A stretch of 64,000 bases of DNA, taken from positions 602,457-666,456 of the forward strand of contig NZ_LMHU01000001.1 of assembly GCF_001428505.1 (NCBI RefSeq), given 5' to 3'. A program made the translations under genes and the position numbers. Within the stretch, counting starts at the first letter, position 1; each line of letters begins with the position of its first letter. The notes under the pieces were generated by a model, which worked only from the letters and a program-made list of their open reading frames with translations, ran no database searches and was not told the DNA's origin. Positions 8,140-17,597 of this stretch are shown piece after piece. Source of the stretch: Terrabacter sp. Root181 (GTDB taxonomy: Bacteria; Actinomycetota; Actinomycetes; Actinomycetales; Dermatophilaceae).

Positions 8140-9316
8140 GGGGTTCCTCCACCACGAGGGGGAAGCGCACCGTCACGGTCGTGCCCTCACCCGGGGCGCT
8201 CTCGACGGCGGCGCTGCCGCCCAGGCCCGACGCCCGTTCGCGTATGCCGTCCAGCCCGTGTCCGCGGTTTCCGCGCGCTCCCGGGCGGCGGGCCGGGTCG
8301 AAGCCGTGCCCGTCGTCGCGGACGTCGAGGCGCACCTCGTCCGAGAGGAAGGTGAGGCTGACGACGGCCCGGGTGGCGTCGGCGTGCTCGACGACGTTGG
8401 CCACGGCTCCCCGCGCCGACCGGACGAGCGCGCTCGCGACAGCGGGGTCCACGGCGACGGGGGCACCGTGGACCCGGACCTGCACGTCGAGCCCGTGGGT
8501 CCCGCCGGCGACCCGCTCGAGGGCCGCCGTCAGGGCGTCGCCGGTCGCGTCGTCCTCGAGGCCGGCCGGGGCGAGGTCGCGCACCACGCGGCGCACCTCG
8601 TCGAGCCCCTCACGCGCCGCGACGCCGGCGGTGGCGACGTGCTCGCGGGCGGCGGCGGGCCTGCGGTCCCAGTCCTGCTCAGCCGCGCTGAGGAGCAGCG
8701 TGATGCTCGAGAGGCCTTGGCCCACGGAGTCGTGGATCTCCCGCGACAGCCTGGTCCGCTCGGCGAGGGCGCCCGAGCGGCGTTGGGCCGCAGCGAGATC
8801 GGCCTGTGCATCGGTGAGCTCGTCGATGAGGGTCTGTCGGGTGCGCGCCTCGCGCTCCAGTGCGCGGTACGACAGCACGGTGACGAGCGCGATGCCGACG
8901 GGCCCGACGACGACCGTCGGGTCCAGCTCGTCGATGATGCGACTCCACGCCACGCTGACGACCGTGGTCATGACGACGACGACCGTGACGGCATACGCGA
9001 AGGGAAGGACCTGGAGCACGGCGAAGGCCACCGGCACCGCCGTCCACGCGAAGGACGGGGCGACGAGGCTGAGGGCCACCCACAGGACGACGACGACCGT
9101 GATCCACACGTAGGGCCAGGCGGCGTGGCCGGCGACGAGCCGACGGGTGAGGTAGGCGGCGCCGAGGACGGCCGCACCCGCGAGGACGAGCACCGCCGTG
9201 CCGTCGAGGTCGTGGCGCAGGAGATAGCGCACCGAGCACGTCACGAGGAGCGCGACGAGGACGGCGTCGAGCCACCGGTCGAGTCGCGCCACCGGCGCGA
9301 GGATGCCCTCCTCCAT
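8132..9316 (-). CDS. NarL-type sensor histidine kinase (HisKA_3)
   Basis: A 394-residue membrane kinase. Residues 15-155 hold about six hydrophobic helices with almost no extracytoplasmic loop, so the sensor is intramembrane. A coiled linker follows, then the dimerisation/phosphorylation helix RLSREIHDSVGQGLSSITLL with H195, and a GHKL ATPase domain with NVVEHADATRA and DDGHGFD, ending around residue 385. The ATG at 9316 is supported by a TAGGCT -10 box 7 bases upstream (9324-9329). It partners the overlapping LuxR-type regulator; the signal is unknown. Confidence 0.88.
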   Translation of the reverse strand: MEEGILAPVARLDRWLDAVLVALLVTCSVRYLLRHDLDGTAVLVLAGAAVLGAAYLTRRLVAGHAAWPYVWITVVVVLWVALSLVAPSFAWTAVPVAFAVLQVLPFAYAVTVVVVMTTVVSVAWSRIIDELDPTVVVGPVGIALVTVLSYRALEREARTRQTLIDELTDAQADLAAAQRRSGALAERTRLSREIHDSVGQGLSSITLLLSAAEQDWDRRPAAAREHVATAGVAAREGLDEVRRVVRDLAPAGLEDDATGDALTAALERVAGGTHGLDVQVRVHGAPVAVDPAVASALVRSARGAVANVVEHADATRAVVSLTFLSDEVRLDVRDDGHGFDPARRPGARGNRGHGLDGIRERASGLGGSAAVESAPGEGTTVTVRFPLVVEEPRG

Positions 9317-9323
9317 GACCGGC

Positions 9324-9329
9324 AGCCTA
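9324..9329 (-). promoter_or_regulatory. -10 box, leaderless promoter of the sensor kinase gene
   Basis: TAGGCT on the minus strand ends 7 bases before the ATG at 9316. This is the TANNNT spacing that gives leaderless mRNAs in Actinobacteria. Confidence 0.5.
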
Positions 9330-9464
9330 GGGACGTCGAGGGCGCGTCGGCATCATCCGATCGGCTATCCGGGAGTGGCCGGTCGCCCGACGCGGTGGAC
9401 GGGGTGCGCCCGCGACGGTGGTGGGACTGCACCGACCCCACCGCGATCCCCATCGGAGACCACC

Positions 9465-10433
9465 ATGACGCGCACCCCCACAGTCCTCACGGTCCTCACC
9501 GTCCTCGCCGCCGCGCCCCTGCTGCTCCCCGCTCAGGCCCAGGCACAGCCGTCTGACCGCGGCCGACCGGGGACCTACCTGCTGACGGGTGACACCGGCG
9601 GCTCGAAGTTCGAGGGCATCGGCGCCGACGAGCGCCGGGGCCTCTTCTACGTCAGCGAGACGACGGGCGGGGAGATCCACCGCGGATCGGCGGGGGTCGC
9701 GCAGACCGAGCAGTGGCTCGGTGGCGACGGGACCGACGGTCGCTTCACGGCGCGTGGCGTCACGACCGACGCCGGCGGGCGCGTCTACGTCGCCGGCGGG
9801 CCCAACGGCATCGGCACCGGACGACCCGACCTCTGGGTGTACTCGCCCGACGGCGAGCTGCTCGCGGCCCTCCGGGCACCGGACGGGAACGTCTTCCTCA
9901 ACGACGTCGCCATCGGGCCGGACGGCGCCGCCTACTTCACGAACTCCAACGCGCCGCAGGTCTACCGGGTCGCCCGCGACGGTGGCGACTGGTCCGTGAC
10001 GCAGTGGGCCGACGCGACGGGCACGATCGAGCAGCGGCCCGGCTTCAACCTCGGCGGCGTCGTCGTCAGTGCCGACCGCTCCGCCCTCGTCGTCGCCCAG
10101 GGCAACGCCGGGCTGCTCTGGCGCTTCGACCTCGCGACCGGGGCCGCGACGTCCGTGGACACCGGCGGCGCCGCCCTCACCGACGCCGACGGGCTCGTGC
10201 GGCAGGGCTCGCGCCTGACCGTAGTGCGCAACGTCGCCCGGATGCTCGCCACGCTCGAGCTGACCGCCGACGGACGCAGCGCACGGCTCGTCTCGCAGCA
10301 GGCCACCGACCCGGCCCGCGTGCTGACGACGGCGAAGGTGCTGCACGGCCGCACGCTCTACGTCGACAGCAAGTTCGACGAGCCGGTGGCGTCCGGACCC
10401 TACGAGGTCGTCACCGACCCGCTGGCACGATGA
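9465..10433 (+). CDS. exported SMP-30/gluconolactonase-like beta-propeller protein
   Basis: A 322-residue secreted protein. Residues 1-27 form a Sec signal peptide (hydrophobic LTVLTVLAAAPLLLPAQAQA, cleavage after AQA). The rest is a six-bladed beta-propeller pattern with recurring GxDGxAYFT-type strands, for example NDVAIGPDGAAYFTNSNAP and GVTTDAGGRVYVAGGPNG, resembling SMP-30/gluconolactonase and NHL folds. No enzymatic residue set is certain. The stop overlaps the ATG of the ankyrin lipoprotein gene by 4 bases, so the two are co-translated and probably act together outside the membrane. Substrate unknown. Confidence 0.8.
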   Translation: MTRTPTVLTVLTVLAAAPLLLPAQAQAQPSDRGRPGTYLLTGDTGGSKFEGIGADERRGLFYVSETTGGEIHRGSAGVAQTEQWLGGDGTDGRFTARGVTTDAGGRVYVAGGPNGIGTGRPDLWVYSPDGELLAALRAPDGNVFLNDVAIGPDGAAYFTNSNAPQVYRVARDGGDWSVTQWADATGTIEQRPGFNLGGVVVSADRSALVVAQGNAGLLWRFDLATGAATSVDTGGAALTDADGLVRQGSRLTVVRNVARMLATLELTADGRSARLVSQQATDPARVLTTAKVLHGRTLYVDSKFDEPVASGPYEVVTDPLAR

Positions 10434-11722
10434 GCACCATGGGACGAGGCAGCAGGGGGACGGCAGCGGTGGCGGCCCTCGCCGGGCTCGCGCTCACCAC
10501 CCTCGTCGCCTGCACCTCGAGTGGCCCCGCGACCACGGTGACCCCAGCAGCAGCACCGGCCACCGCGACCGGCGCGGCGACGAGGCCACTCGACGAGGAG
10601 ACGGTGACGCCGTCGGCGGCCGATCGGGCGCTGCTCGACGCCGACCTGCGGGCCGCCGCGTGGGACGACGACCTGCCGCGCGCCACGGCCCTCGTCGCGC
10701 GGGGCGCGGACGTCAACGCCAAGGACGACACCCAGCAGTCGGCGTACCTCATCGCCACGAGCGAGGGCCGCCTCGGGCTGCTCCGGCTGGCGCTCGCGCA
10801 CGGCGCCCGGGTCGACGACAAGGACAGCTGGAACGGCACCGGCCTCATCCGTGCGGCCGAGCGCGGGCACGGTCTCGTCGTCGGTGCGCTGCTCCGGGCC
10901 GGCATCGACCGCGACCACGTCAACCGGATCGGCTACCAGGCGGTCCACGAGGCCGTCTGGCTCGGGCGCGACACCACGACCTACGTCGACACGGTCCGCC
11001 TCCTCGTGGCCGGCGGTGCCGAGCTCACCCGACCCTCGCGCGACGAGGGCCTCACCCCGCTCCAGATGGCCCGCGAACGCGGGTTCGACCGACTGACAGG
11101 AGTCCTCGTGACAGCGACCACCACCGACCCCGTCAAGGACCCGGACGCCGCCCTCCTCGCGGCCGCGTCGAGCGGCGACGCCGACGGAGTGGCTCTGGCC
11201 CTGCGCGCGGGTGCGGGTCTCGAGACGCGGGACGCGAAGCAGCGCACCGCGCTGCTGCTCGCGGCCACCGGCGACCACGTCGACGCCGCACGGGTGCTCG
11301 TCGCGATGGGTGCCGACCCAGACGCCCTGGACGACCGCCACGACACGCCGTGGCTCGTCACCGGCGTCACCGGCAGCGTCCCGATGCTCGAGGCGCTCCT
11401 GCCCGCGGGACCCGACCTGACCATCCGCAACCGCTTCGGCGGTGTCTCCGTCATCCCCGCGAGCGAGCGCGGCCACGTGGACTACGTGCGCCGCGTCGTC
11501 ACGACCGGCATCGACGTCGACCACGTCAACGACCTCGGCTGGACCGCTCTGCTCGAGGCCGTCATCCTCGGCGACGGCGGTGAGCGCCACCAGCAGATCG
11601 TGCGCATCCTGCTCGACGCCGGCGCCGACCGGTCCATCGCCGACAAGGACGGGGTCACCGCGCTCGAGCACGCCCGCGCCAAAGGGTATGCCGCCATCGC
11701 CCGGATCCTCGAGCGTCCCTGA
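10430..11722 (+). CDS. ankyrin-repeat lipoprotein with duplicated halves
   Basis: A 430-residue lipoprotein. The signal sequence ends in lipobox LVAC (Cys 28), followed by a Thr/Ala-rich linker to about residue 62. Ankyrin repeats then fill two halves (about 65-215 and 235-428) that look like a tandem duplication: RDHVNRIGYQAVHEAVWLGR in the first matches VDHVNDLGWTALLEAVILGD in the second, each followed by a VRLLVAGGAEL or VRILLDAGADR helix. Ankyrins bind proteins, so an extracytoplasmic scaffold is likely. It is coupled to the beta-propeller gene through a 4-base overlap; ATG 10439 is an alternative start. Confidence 0.82.
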   Translation: MSTMGRGSRGTAAVAALAGLALTTLVACTSSGPATTVTPAAAPATATGAATRPLDEETVTPSAADRALLDADLRAAAWDDDLPRATALVARGADVNAKDDTQQSAYLIATSEGRLGLLRLALAHGARVDDKDSWNGTGLIRAAERGHGLVVGALLRAGIDRDHVNRIGYQAVHEAVWLGRDTTTYVDTVRLLVAGGAELTRPSRDEGLTPLQMARERGFDRLTGVLVTATTTDPVKDPDAALLAAASSGDADGVALALRAGAGLETRDAKQRTALLLAATGDHVDAARVLVAMGADPDALDDRHDTPWLVTGVTGSVPMLEALLPAGPDLTIRNRFGGVSVIPASERGHVDYVRRVVTTGIDVDHVNDLGWTALLEAVILGDGGERHQQIVRILLDAGADRSIADKDGVTALEHARAKGYAAIARILERP

Positions 11723-11744
11723 CCCGCTGGGCGAGTCAGGGACG

Positions 11745-11778
11745 GCCGGCCCCACGCGACCAGACCGTGGCGGCCGGC
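11745..11778. terminator. terminator between convergent ankyrin and ABC permease genes
   Basis: An inverted repeat, GCCGGCCCCACG (11745-11756) with CGTGGCGGCCGGC (11766-11778), forms a 12-bp stem with one bulged base and a 9-base loop between the two convergent stop codons. Confidence 0.6.
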
Positions 11779-11784
11779 TTCCCC

Positions 11785-12633
11785 CTACTTGGTGAAGCCG
11801 GCTGTCAGGCCGCTCAGCAGCTGACGGCGTCCGACGACGTAGAGCGCGAGAATCGGCAGCGCGGTGAGCAGCACGGCGGCGAGAATGGCCGGCACGTTGA
11901 TGCCGTACTGGCCCTGGAAGGTCCACAGCGCGAGCGGCAGCACCCGCAGGTTCGGGCTCTGGGTGAGCACGAGCGGGAGCAGGAAGCCGTTCCAGATGAG
12001 CAGGGCGTTGTAGATCGTCACCGTCACGAGCGCCGGGCGCGTCAGCGGGAGGGCGAGCCGCCAGAGCGTCTGCCACTCGCTGCAGCCGTCGAGGCGCATC
12101 GACTCGAAGAGCTCGTTGGGCACGTCGCGGATGAAGTTGGACAGGACGAGGACCGAGAGCGGGATCGCGAATGCGATCGACGGCAGGATCAGCGCCAGCA
12201 GGGTGTCGTAGAGGTGCAGCCGGATGATGATGAGGTACACCGGGATGATCGTCGCCTGCAGCGGGATCGCCAGGCCCATCAGCAGGACCGCGTTCGTGGA
12301 CTTGAGGAACCAGTGCGGCCGGCTCCGGATGATCGCGAAGGCGGCCATGAACGAGACGAGGACCGCCGGGATGACCGCGCCGACCGTGACGATGACGCTG
12401 TTGAAGAAGTAGCGGATGAAGCCCGACTCGATCACGAGCCGGTAGGCGTCGAGCGTCGGCTCGGACGATGGCACGAACGGGTTGGTGACGAAGTACTCGG
12501 ACTGGCTCTTGATGCTCGTGATGACGATCCAGTAGATCGGCAGGATCACGATGAAGAGCCAGAACCAGCTGAGTGTGCCGCCGATCCAGTTCGTGCTGCG
12601 GATGCGGGTGGTCTTCTGTGGTGTGTCGGCCAC
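11785..12633 (-). CDS. sugar ABC transporter permease (MalG/BxlG-like)
   Basis: A 282-residue inner-membrane permease with six predicted helices. The cytoplasmic ATPase-contact (EAA) loop is ELFESMRLDGCSEWQTLWRL followed by ALPLTRPALVTV. It forms the channel with the preceding permease; no ATPase gene lies in the cluster, so a shared MsiK-type ATPase is expected, as in streptomycete sugar importers (inference). It follows the upstream permease by 3 bases and is last in the minus-strand operon. The gene order (binding protein, permease, permease, with divergent GH3 and LacI) suggests xylo-oligosaccharide uptake. Confidence 0.88.
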   Translation of the reverse strand: MADTPQKTTRIRSTNWIGGTLSWFWLFIVILPIYWIVITSIKSQSEYFVTNPFVPSSEPTLDAYRLVIESGFIRYFFNSVIVTVGAVIPAVLVSFMAAFAIIRSRPHWFLKSTNAVLLMGLAIPLQATIIPVYLIIIRLHLYDTLLALILPSIAFAIPLSVLVLSNFIRDVPNELFESMRLDGCSEWQTLWRLALPLTRPALVTVTIYNALLIWNGFLLPLVLTQSPNLRVLPLALWTFQGQYGINVPAILAAVLLTALPILALYVVGRRQLLSGLTAGFTK

Positions 12634-12636
12634 GGC

Positions 12637-13563
12637 TCAGGCCCCCTCGAGTTGGCTGGCGGTCTGGTCGCCCCCGCCGAGGCGTCGGAACAGGAGCGCG
12701 AGGAGCAGGCCGACGAGGACGAGGATGACGCCGATGGCACTGGCCGGGCCCATCAGGTTCGCCTGGAAGCCGCGCTTGTACATGTCGAGTGCGAGCACCC
12801 GGGTGGCATCGCCCGGTCCGCCGGCGGTGAGGACGTAGATGAGGTCGAAGAACGTCAGCGAACCGACGACCATGAGCGTCGACGACGTGACGATCGTGTT
12901 CTTCAGCTGGGGCAGCGTGATCGAGAAGAACTGCCGCATGCGCCCGGCTCCGTCGATCTGGGCCGCCTCGTACATCGAGGTCGGGATCTGGCGGACCGCG
13001 CCCTGGTAGATGAGCGAGTGGAACGGGATGAACTGCCAGGACACGACGAAGACGACGACCCCGAGAGCGAGCTTCGGTTCACCGAGCCAGTCCTGGGACA
13101 TGAACGGAAGCCCCAGGCCGGTGCCGATGCCGAAGTTGGGGTCGAGCAGGGCCTTGAAGGTGATCGCGATCGCCGCCGAGCTGAGCAGCAGCGGGATGAA
13201 GTAGAGCACCGCGAGGAACGCACGGTACTTCTGTGCCCCGGCGAGGAAGACGCCGAGGAGGATGCTCATCGGCGTCTGGAACAGCCAGGAGAGGGCCGCC
13301 ACCTGGAACGTGACCCACATGGCGTGCGGGAGCCCGGGATCGGAGAGCACGGACTTCCAGCTGGTGAGGCCGGAGGGCACGACCTCGCCGATGCCGTCCC
13401 ACGTGGTGAAGCTGAGCAGGAGCACGCCGATGAGCGGGATGACGCCGAAGGCGACGAAGAAGACCAGCGCCGGGACCGCCAGCCACCCGAGCGAGCGACC
13501 GTGCACGCTCTTGGCGGAACGGGACGGTGCCGGCCTGGCGGACCCGACGCTGGCGGCGGTCAC
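12637..13563 (-). CDS. sugar ABC transporter permease (MalF/BxlF-like)
   Basis: A 308-residue permease with six predicted helices after a basic N-terminus. The EAA loop MYEAAQIDGAGRMRQFFSIT is followed by LPQLKNTIVTS, typical of carbohydrate importers. The GTG start at 13563 is chosen because it overlaps the binding-protein stop as GTGA; longer versions would run back through that gene. It pairs with the 11785-12633 permease. No nucleotide-binding subunit is encoded nearby. Confidence 0.88.
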   Translation of the reverse strand: MTAASVGSARPAPSRSAKSVHGRSLGWLAVPALVFFVAFGVIPLIGVLLLSFTTWDGIGEVVPSGLTSWKSVLSDPGLPHAMWVTFQVAALSWLFQTPMSILLGVFLAGAQKYRAFLAVLYFIPLLLSSAAIAITFKALLDPNFGIGTGLGLPFMSQDWLGEPKLALGVVVFVVSWQFIPFHSLIYQGAVRQIPTSMYEAAQIDGAGRMRQFFSITLPQLKNTIVTSSTLMVVGSLTFFDLIYVLTAGGPGDATRVLALDMYKRGFQANLMGPASAIGVILVLVGLLLALLFRRLGGGDQTASQLEGA

Positions 13564-14906
13564 GAGTTCGTGACCGCGTTGAGGTTGGTGGCGAACTGCT
13601 CCGGGGTGATGCTCAGCTGGAACAGCTTGGCGATGTTGTCGAGGAGCGTCTCGGCGGCGCTCGGCGGCAGGGCCTGGTCCCACGACTGCGCGAAGACCTT
13701 GGCGTTGCTCGACACCCCGTAGAGGAACTTGAGCCACTCGGCGTCCTCGGAGCTCCCGATGTTGGAGTCGGCGCCCTTGACGATCGGGATGGAGCCCGTG
13801 TCGATCCACGCCTTGACCTCGGTCGAGTCGAGCACGCCGGTCGTGAAGAACTTCTTGGCCGTCTCCTTCTCGGCGGCAGTGGCCTTCGACGAGATCGAGA
13901 GGTACTGACCGGGGTTGCCGACGGTGTTCGTCGGGTCACCCTTGCCGCCGGCCACCGGCGGGAAGTTCATCCAGCCGAGGTGTCCGCCCTTGACGAAGTC
14001 GCCGCCGTCGCTCTTCATGCTGCCGTACGTCCAGGCGCCGTGCAGCATCATGGCCGCCTTGCCGGTGTAGAGCAGGGCCTGGTCGGCGTTGGAGTCGGCC
14101 GTGATCGACGAGAAGCCCTTGATGAAGCCGTTGGCCTTGACGAGGTCCTGCACCTTGGTGAGGGCCGTGATCGCGTCGGGGTTGGACCAGGCGTCCTTCT
14201 GGCCCTCGAACGCGGCCTGGAACACCTCGGGACCACCGATCCGGTCGAAGAGGAACTCGAGCCACATCATGTTGGTCCACCGGGACTGGCCACCGAGGGA
14301 GAACGGGGCGATGCCCTGGGCGTTGAACTTCGGGACCAGCGCCATGATGTCGTCCCACGAGGTGGGGGGCTGCACGCCCACCTTCTCGAAGACCGACTTG
14401 TTGTAGTAGAGCACGATGGGCTGCACGGTCTCGCACGGCATGGCGTAGATCTTCCCGCCGACCGTCGCTGCCCCGAACGAGGACGGGAAGAGCTTGTCCT
14501 TGACGGCGGCGTTGTCGCTGAACCACGAGGTGAGGTCCTCGACCTGGCTGGCATCGACGTACGACTTGAGCCCGCCACCGCCCCAGCCCCAGATGATGGT
14601 GGGTGCCTGGCCGGCACCGAGGGCCGTCTTGATCTTCGTCTTGTAGGCGTCGTTCTGGAACGCCGTCTGGGCGATCTGGGTGCTCGCGTTGGCGGCGTTG
14701 AAACGGTCGACGGCCCCCTTGCGGATGCCCTCACCGGGTTGGCCGGTGAGGTACCAGTAGGAGGCGCCGGAGCCGGCGGCGCCGGCGCTGCCCGAGGACG
14801 TGCTGCTGCTCGGCCCCGAGCTTCCGCACGCGGCGAGGGCCCCGGCCAGGGGAACGCCCATGGCGAGCCCGAGGAAGGTGCGACGAGAGGTTGTTCTGGG
14901 ATCCAC
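13560..14906 (-). CDS. extracellular sugar-binding lipoprotein of ABC importer (BxlE-like)
   Basis: A 448-residue solute-binding lipoprotein. The N-terminus carries a twin-arginine motif (SRRTFLG) followed by a hydrophobic stretch and lipobox LAAC, so it may be exported folded by Tat and then lipidated. The mature part is a family 1 extracellular binding protein (ATVGGKIYAMPCETVQPIVL, then YYNKSVFEKVG and PTSWDD). GTG 14906 is preferred over longer starts because GGAG lies 7-10 bases before it. It is first gene of the importer operon and faces the GH3 gene across a 263-bp control region. Xylo-oligosaccharide binding is inferred from context. Confidence 0.88.
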   Translation of the reverse strand: MDPRTTSRRTFLGLAMGVPLAGALAACGSSGPSSSTSSGSAGAAGSGASYWYLTGQPGEGIRKGAVDRFNAANASTQIAQTAFQNDAYKTKIKTALGAGQAPTIIWGWGGGGLKSYVDASQVEDLTSWFSDNAAVKDKLFPSSFGAATVGGKIYAMPCETVQPIVLYYNKSVFEKVGVQPPTSWDDIMALVPKFNAQGIAPFSLGGQSRWTNMMWLEFLFDRIGGPEVFQAAFEGQKDAWSNPDAITALTKVQDLVKANGFIKGFSSITADSNADQALLYTGKAAMMLHGAWTYGSMKSDGGDFVKGGHLGWMNFPPVAGGKGDPTNTVGNPGQYLSISSKATAAEKETAKKFFTTGVLDSTEVKAWIDTGSIPIVKGADSNIGSSEDAEWLKFLYGVSSNAKVFAQSWDQALPPSAAETLLDNIAKLFQLSITPEQFATNLNAVTNS

Positions 14907-15127
14907 GTTGATCTCCACTGTGTCATGGCCGCGGGCGGCCTGGCCTGTGTCGCATGAGCGTTGGCCAGGAGGGCGTCCGGGCACGCAACAACTTGGTGCG
15001 AGCGACGATACTTTTCGCCGGTTTTTCGTGTCAAGGGTTGTGTTCGGATCGTGTCCGGGTAGAAGGTGATCCCATATTCCGTGCTCAAACAGTCACGTTC
15101 GGCACACATCGTGACTATCGACAGGTG

Positions 15128-15142
15128 GTCGAAACTTTCGAC
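15128..15142. promoter_or_regulatory. LacI-family (BxlR-type) operator
   Basis: GTCGAAACTTTCGAC has perfect 7-bp arms around a central C, inside the 263-bp gap between the divergent binding-protein and GH3 genes. It matches the CGAA-N-TTCG core known for BxlR and xylanase control in Streptomyces. It lies 27 bases before the GH3 start. The adjacent LacI protein is the probable ligand; sugar-induced release is inferred. Confidence 0.65.
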
Positions 15143-15169
15143 GCGCTGTCGTCTCGAAGGAGGACCACC

Positions 15170-17590
15170 ATGATCGAGGCCACCCGGCTGCCGCAGGACG
15201 AGGTGTGGCTCGACCCGTTGCGCAGCCCCGAGGTGCGGGTCGACGACCTGCTGGCCCGACTCACGTTGGCGGAGAAGGTCGGCCAGCTCGGCAGCCGGTG
15301 GGTGCTCAACGACATGTCGGCCACCGGTGAGCCCGACGACGAGGCTTCCGAGGGGCTCGACCAGGCCGAGGTGATGAACGTCGCTCCGATGCAGGACGTC
15401 TTCGCGGCCTCCGGGACCCTGGCGCTGGAGGACGCGGCTGCGCACGGGCTCGGGCACCTGACCCGGGTCCACGGCAGCCTGCCGCTCACGCCTTCGGAGG
15501 GCGCCGCCGAGGTCGTCCGCCAGCAGCGCGTCGTCATCGAGCGGTCGCGACTGGGGATCCCCGCGATCGTGCACGAGGAGTGCCTGACCGGCTTCACCGC
15601 CTACGGCGCGACCGTCTACCCGGCGGCGATCGCGTGGGGCGCGACCTTCGACCCCGAGCTCGTCGAGGCGATGGCGGCCGCCATCGGTCGTGACATGGCG
15701 GCCGTCGGGGTGCACCAGGGGCTCTCGCCCGTCCTCGACGTCGTGCGCGACTACCGGTGGGGGCGCGTCGAGGAGACGATGGGGGAGGACCCCTATCTCG
15801 TGTCCATGCTGGGGGCGGCGTACGTCCGTGGCCTGCAGGGGGCGGGTGTCATCGCGACGCTCAAGCACTTCGCCGGCTACTCCGCCTCGAGGGCGGCCCG
15901 CAACCACGGGCCGGTGCCGATGGGCCGGCGCGAGCTGCTCGACGTCATCCTGCCGCCGTTCGAGATGGCCGTCCGCGAGGCCGGCGTCGGTTCGGTGATG
16001 AACTCGTACTCCGACGTGGACGGGGTTCCGGCGGGCGCCGACCCGTGGCTGCTCACCGAGACCCTGCGCGACACGTGGGGCTTCACGGGCACGGTGGTCT
16101 CGGACTACTGGGCCGTGCCGTTCCTCTCCTCGATGCATCGCGTCGCCGCGGACGCGGACGACGCCGGGGCGCTCGCCCTGGCGGCCGGCATCGACGTCGA
16201 GCTGCCCGACACCCTCGGTTTCGGCCAGCAGCTCACGGCGCGGGTCGCCGAGGGAGACCTCGACGGGTCGGTCGTCGACCGGGCGGCCCGGCGGGTCCTG
16301 CTCCAGAAGATCCGCCTCGGCCTGCTCGACCCCGGCTGGACCCCGGAGGGCTCGGTCGAGCGGGCGGCCGACGTGGAGCTCGACTCCGCAGACAACCGGG
16401 CCCTGGCCCGCACGATGGCGGAGCGCAGCATCGTGCTGCTCGACGCCGGCGACGTGCTGCCTCTGGCCGGCCCTGGACGCCCCGCCCACACAAAGGTCGC
16501 CGTCATCGGCCCGGCGGCCCACGACCCCCGGACCTTCATGGGCTGCTACGCATTCCCGAACCACGTCCTGCCCCGCTACCCGGCCAAGGGACTCGGCATC
16601 TCGGTGCCGACCCTCGTCGAGGCACTGCGCTCCGAGCTGCCGGATGCGAGCATCGTGCACGCACGCGGCTGCAGCACCAGCGGGTCCGATCGCTCGGGCC
16701 TCGCCGAGGCCGTGTCCATGGCGGCCGACGCCGACGTGTGCGTCGTCGCGGTCGGTGACCTGGCCGGCCTCTTCGGCCACGGCACCTCGGGTGAGGGCTG
16801 TGACGCCCCCGACCTGAGCCTTCCCGGCGTGCAGGGCGAGCTCGTCGCCCGCCTCATCGAGACGGGCACTCCGGTGGTGGTGGTCGTCGTCTCGGGGCGG
16901 CCGTACGCCCTCGGCGAGGTCGCGGGACGCGCCGCCGGCCTCGTCCAGGCCTTCATGCCGGGCGAGGAGGGCGCCGCGGCCATCGCCGGGGTCCTCTCTG
17001 GTCGGGTGCAGCCGTCCGGCAGGCTTCCCGTCCAGATCCCGCGGTCGCCCGGTGCGCAGCCGGGCACCTACCTCCAGCCGTTGCTCGGCGTCGGCAACCA
17101 CGGCATCAGCACCCTGGACCCGACGCCGCTCTACCCGTTCGGGTTCGGCCGGTCGTACACGAGCTTCGTCATCGACGGTCTCGAGCTCAGCGACGACGAG
17201 ATCGCGACCGACGGCGAGGTGCGCATCACGGTGCGCGTCACCAACACGGGCGACCTCCCGGGCGCCGAGGTCGTCCAGCTGTACCTGCACGACGCCGTGG
17301 CGCAGGTGACACGGCCGGTCCTGCAGCTCGCCGGTTTCGCTCGCGTCGACCTCGAACCCCTAGAGTCGCGCGTTGTGACGTTCACACTCCACGCCGACAG
17401 GACGGCCTTCACCGGTCGCGACCTTCGTCGTGTCGTGGAGCCGGGTGACCTCCAGGTCATGGTGGGCAGCTCCGCCGCCGACCTGCCGTGCGTGGCGGTG
17501 CTGCGTCTGACGGGCGAACCCCGGCTCGTCGGCGCCGAGCGTGTCCTCGTCACGCCCGTGCAGGTCTCCGGGGCCGAACGCGAACGGTAG
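15170..17590 (+). CDS. GH3 beta-xylosidase/beta-glucosidase (BxlA-like)
   Basis: An 806-residue cytoplasmic glycosidase; no signal peptide. The N-terminal GH3 barrel (about 25-350) contains IPAIVHEECLTGFTAYGATV, RWGRVEETMGEDPYLV and LKHFAGYS, and the nucleophile is D312 in VVSDYW. The C-terminal alpha/beta domain (about 400-625) and a fibronectin-III-like domain (about 690-800) follow. The HEECL-G segment and domain order match BxlA-type beta-xylosidases better than BglX. AAGGAGG 6 bases before the ATG fixes the start. It probably cleaves oligosaccharides brought in by the divergent importer and is followed by its LacI regulator after 7 bases. Confidence 0.87.
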   Translation: MIEATRLPQDEVWLDPLRSPEVRVDDLLARLTLAEKVGQLGSRWVLNDMSATGEPDDEASEGLDQAEVMNVAPMQDVFAASGTLALEDAAAHGLGHLTRVHGSLPLTPSEGAAEVVRQQRVVIERSRLGIPAIVHEECLTGFTAYGATVYPAAIAWGATFDPELVEAMAAAIGRDMAAVGVHQGLSPVLDVVRDYRWGRVEETMGEDPYLVSMLGAAYVRGLQGAGVIATLKHFAGYSASRAARNHGPVPMGRRELLDVILPPFEMAVREAGVGSVMNSYSDVDGVPAGADPWLLTETLRDTWGFTGTVVSDYWAVPFLSSMHRVAADADDAGALALAAGIDVELPDTLGFGQQLTARVAEGDLDGSVVDRAARRVLLQKIRLGLLDPGWTPEGSVERAADVELDSADNRALARTMAERSIVLLDAGDVLPLAGPGRPAHTKVAVIGPAAHDPRTFMGCYAFPNHVLPRYPAKGLGISVPTLVEALRSELPDASIVHARGCSTSGSDRSGLAEAVSMAADADVCVVAVGDLAGLFGHGTSGEGCDAPDLSLPGVQGELVARLIETGTPVVVVVVSGRPYALGEVAGRAAGLVQAFMPGEEGAAAIAGVLSGRVQPSGRLPVQIPRSPGAQPGTYLQPLLGVGNHGISTLDPTPLYPFGFGRSYTSFVIDGLELSDDEIATDGEVRITVRVTNTGDLPGAEVVQLYLHDAVAQVTRPVLQLAGFARVDLEPLESRVVTFTLHADRTAFTGRDLRRVVEPGDLQVMVGSSAADLPCVAVLRLTGEPRLVGAERVLVTPVQVSGAERER

Positions 17591-17597
17591 GTCGTCC

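Noticed and set aside
11100-11160. Break between two separate ankyrin genes
   Set aside because: The frame is continuous with no stop; the Thr-rich segment is a linker between duplicated halves.
14267-17290. Minus-strand open frame of about 1000 codons opposite the GH3 gene
   Set aside because: Same low-complexity antisense composition; the plus-strand GH3 enzyme has intact catalytic residues and a perfect ribosome-binding site.
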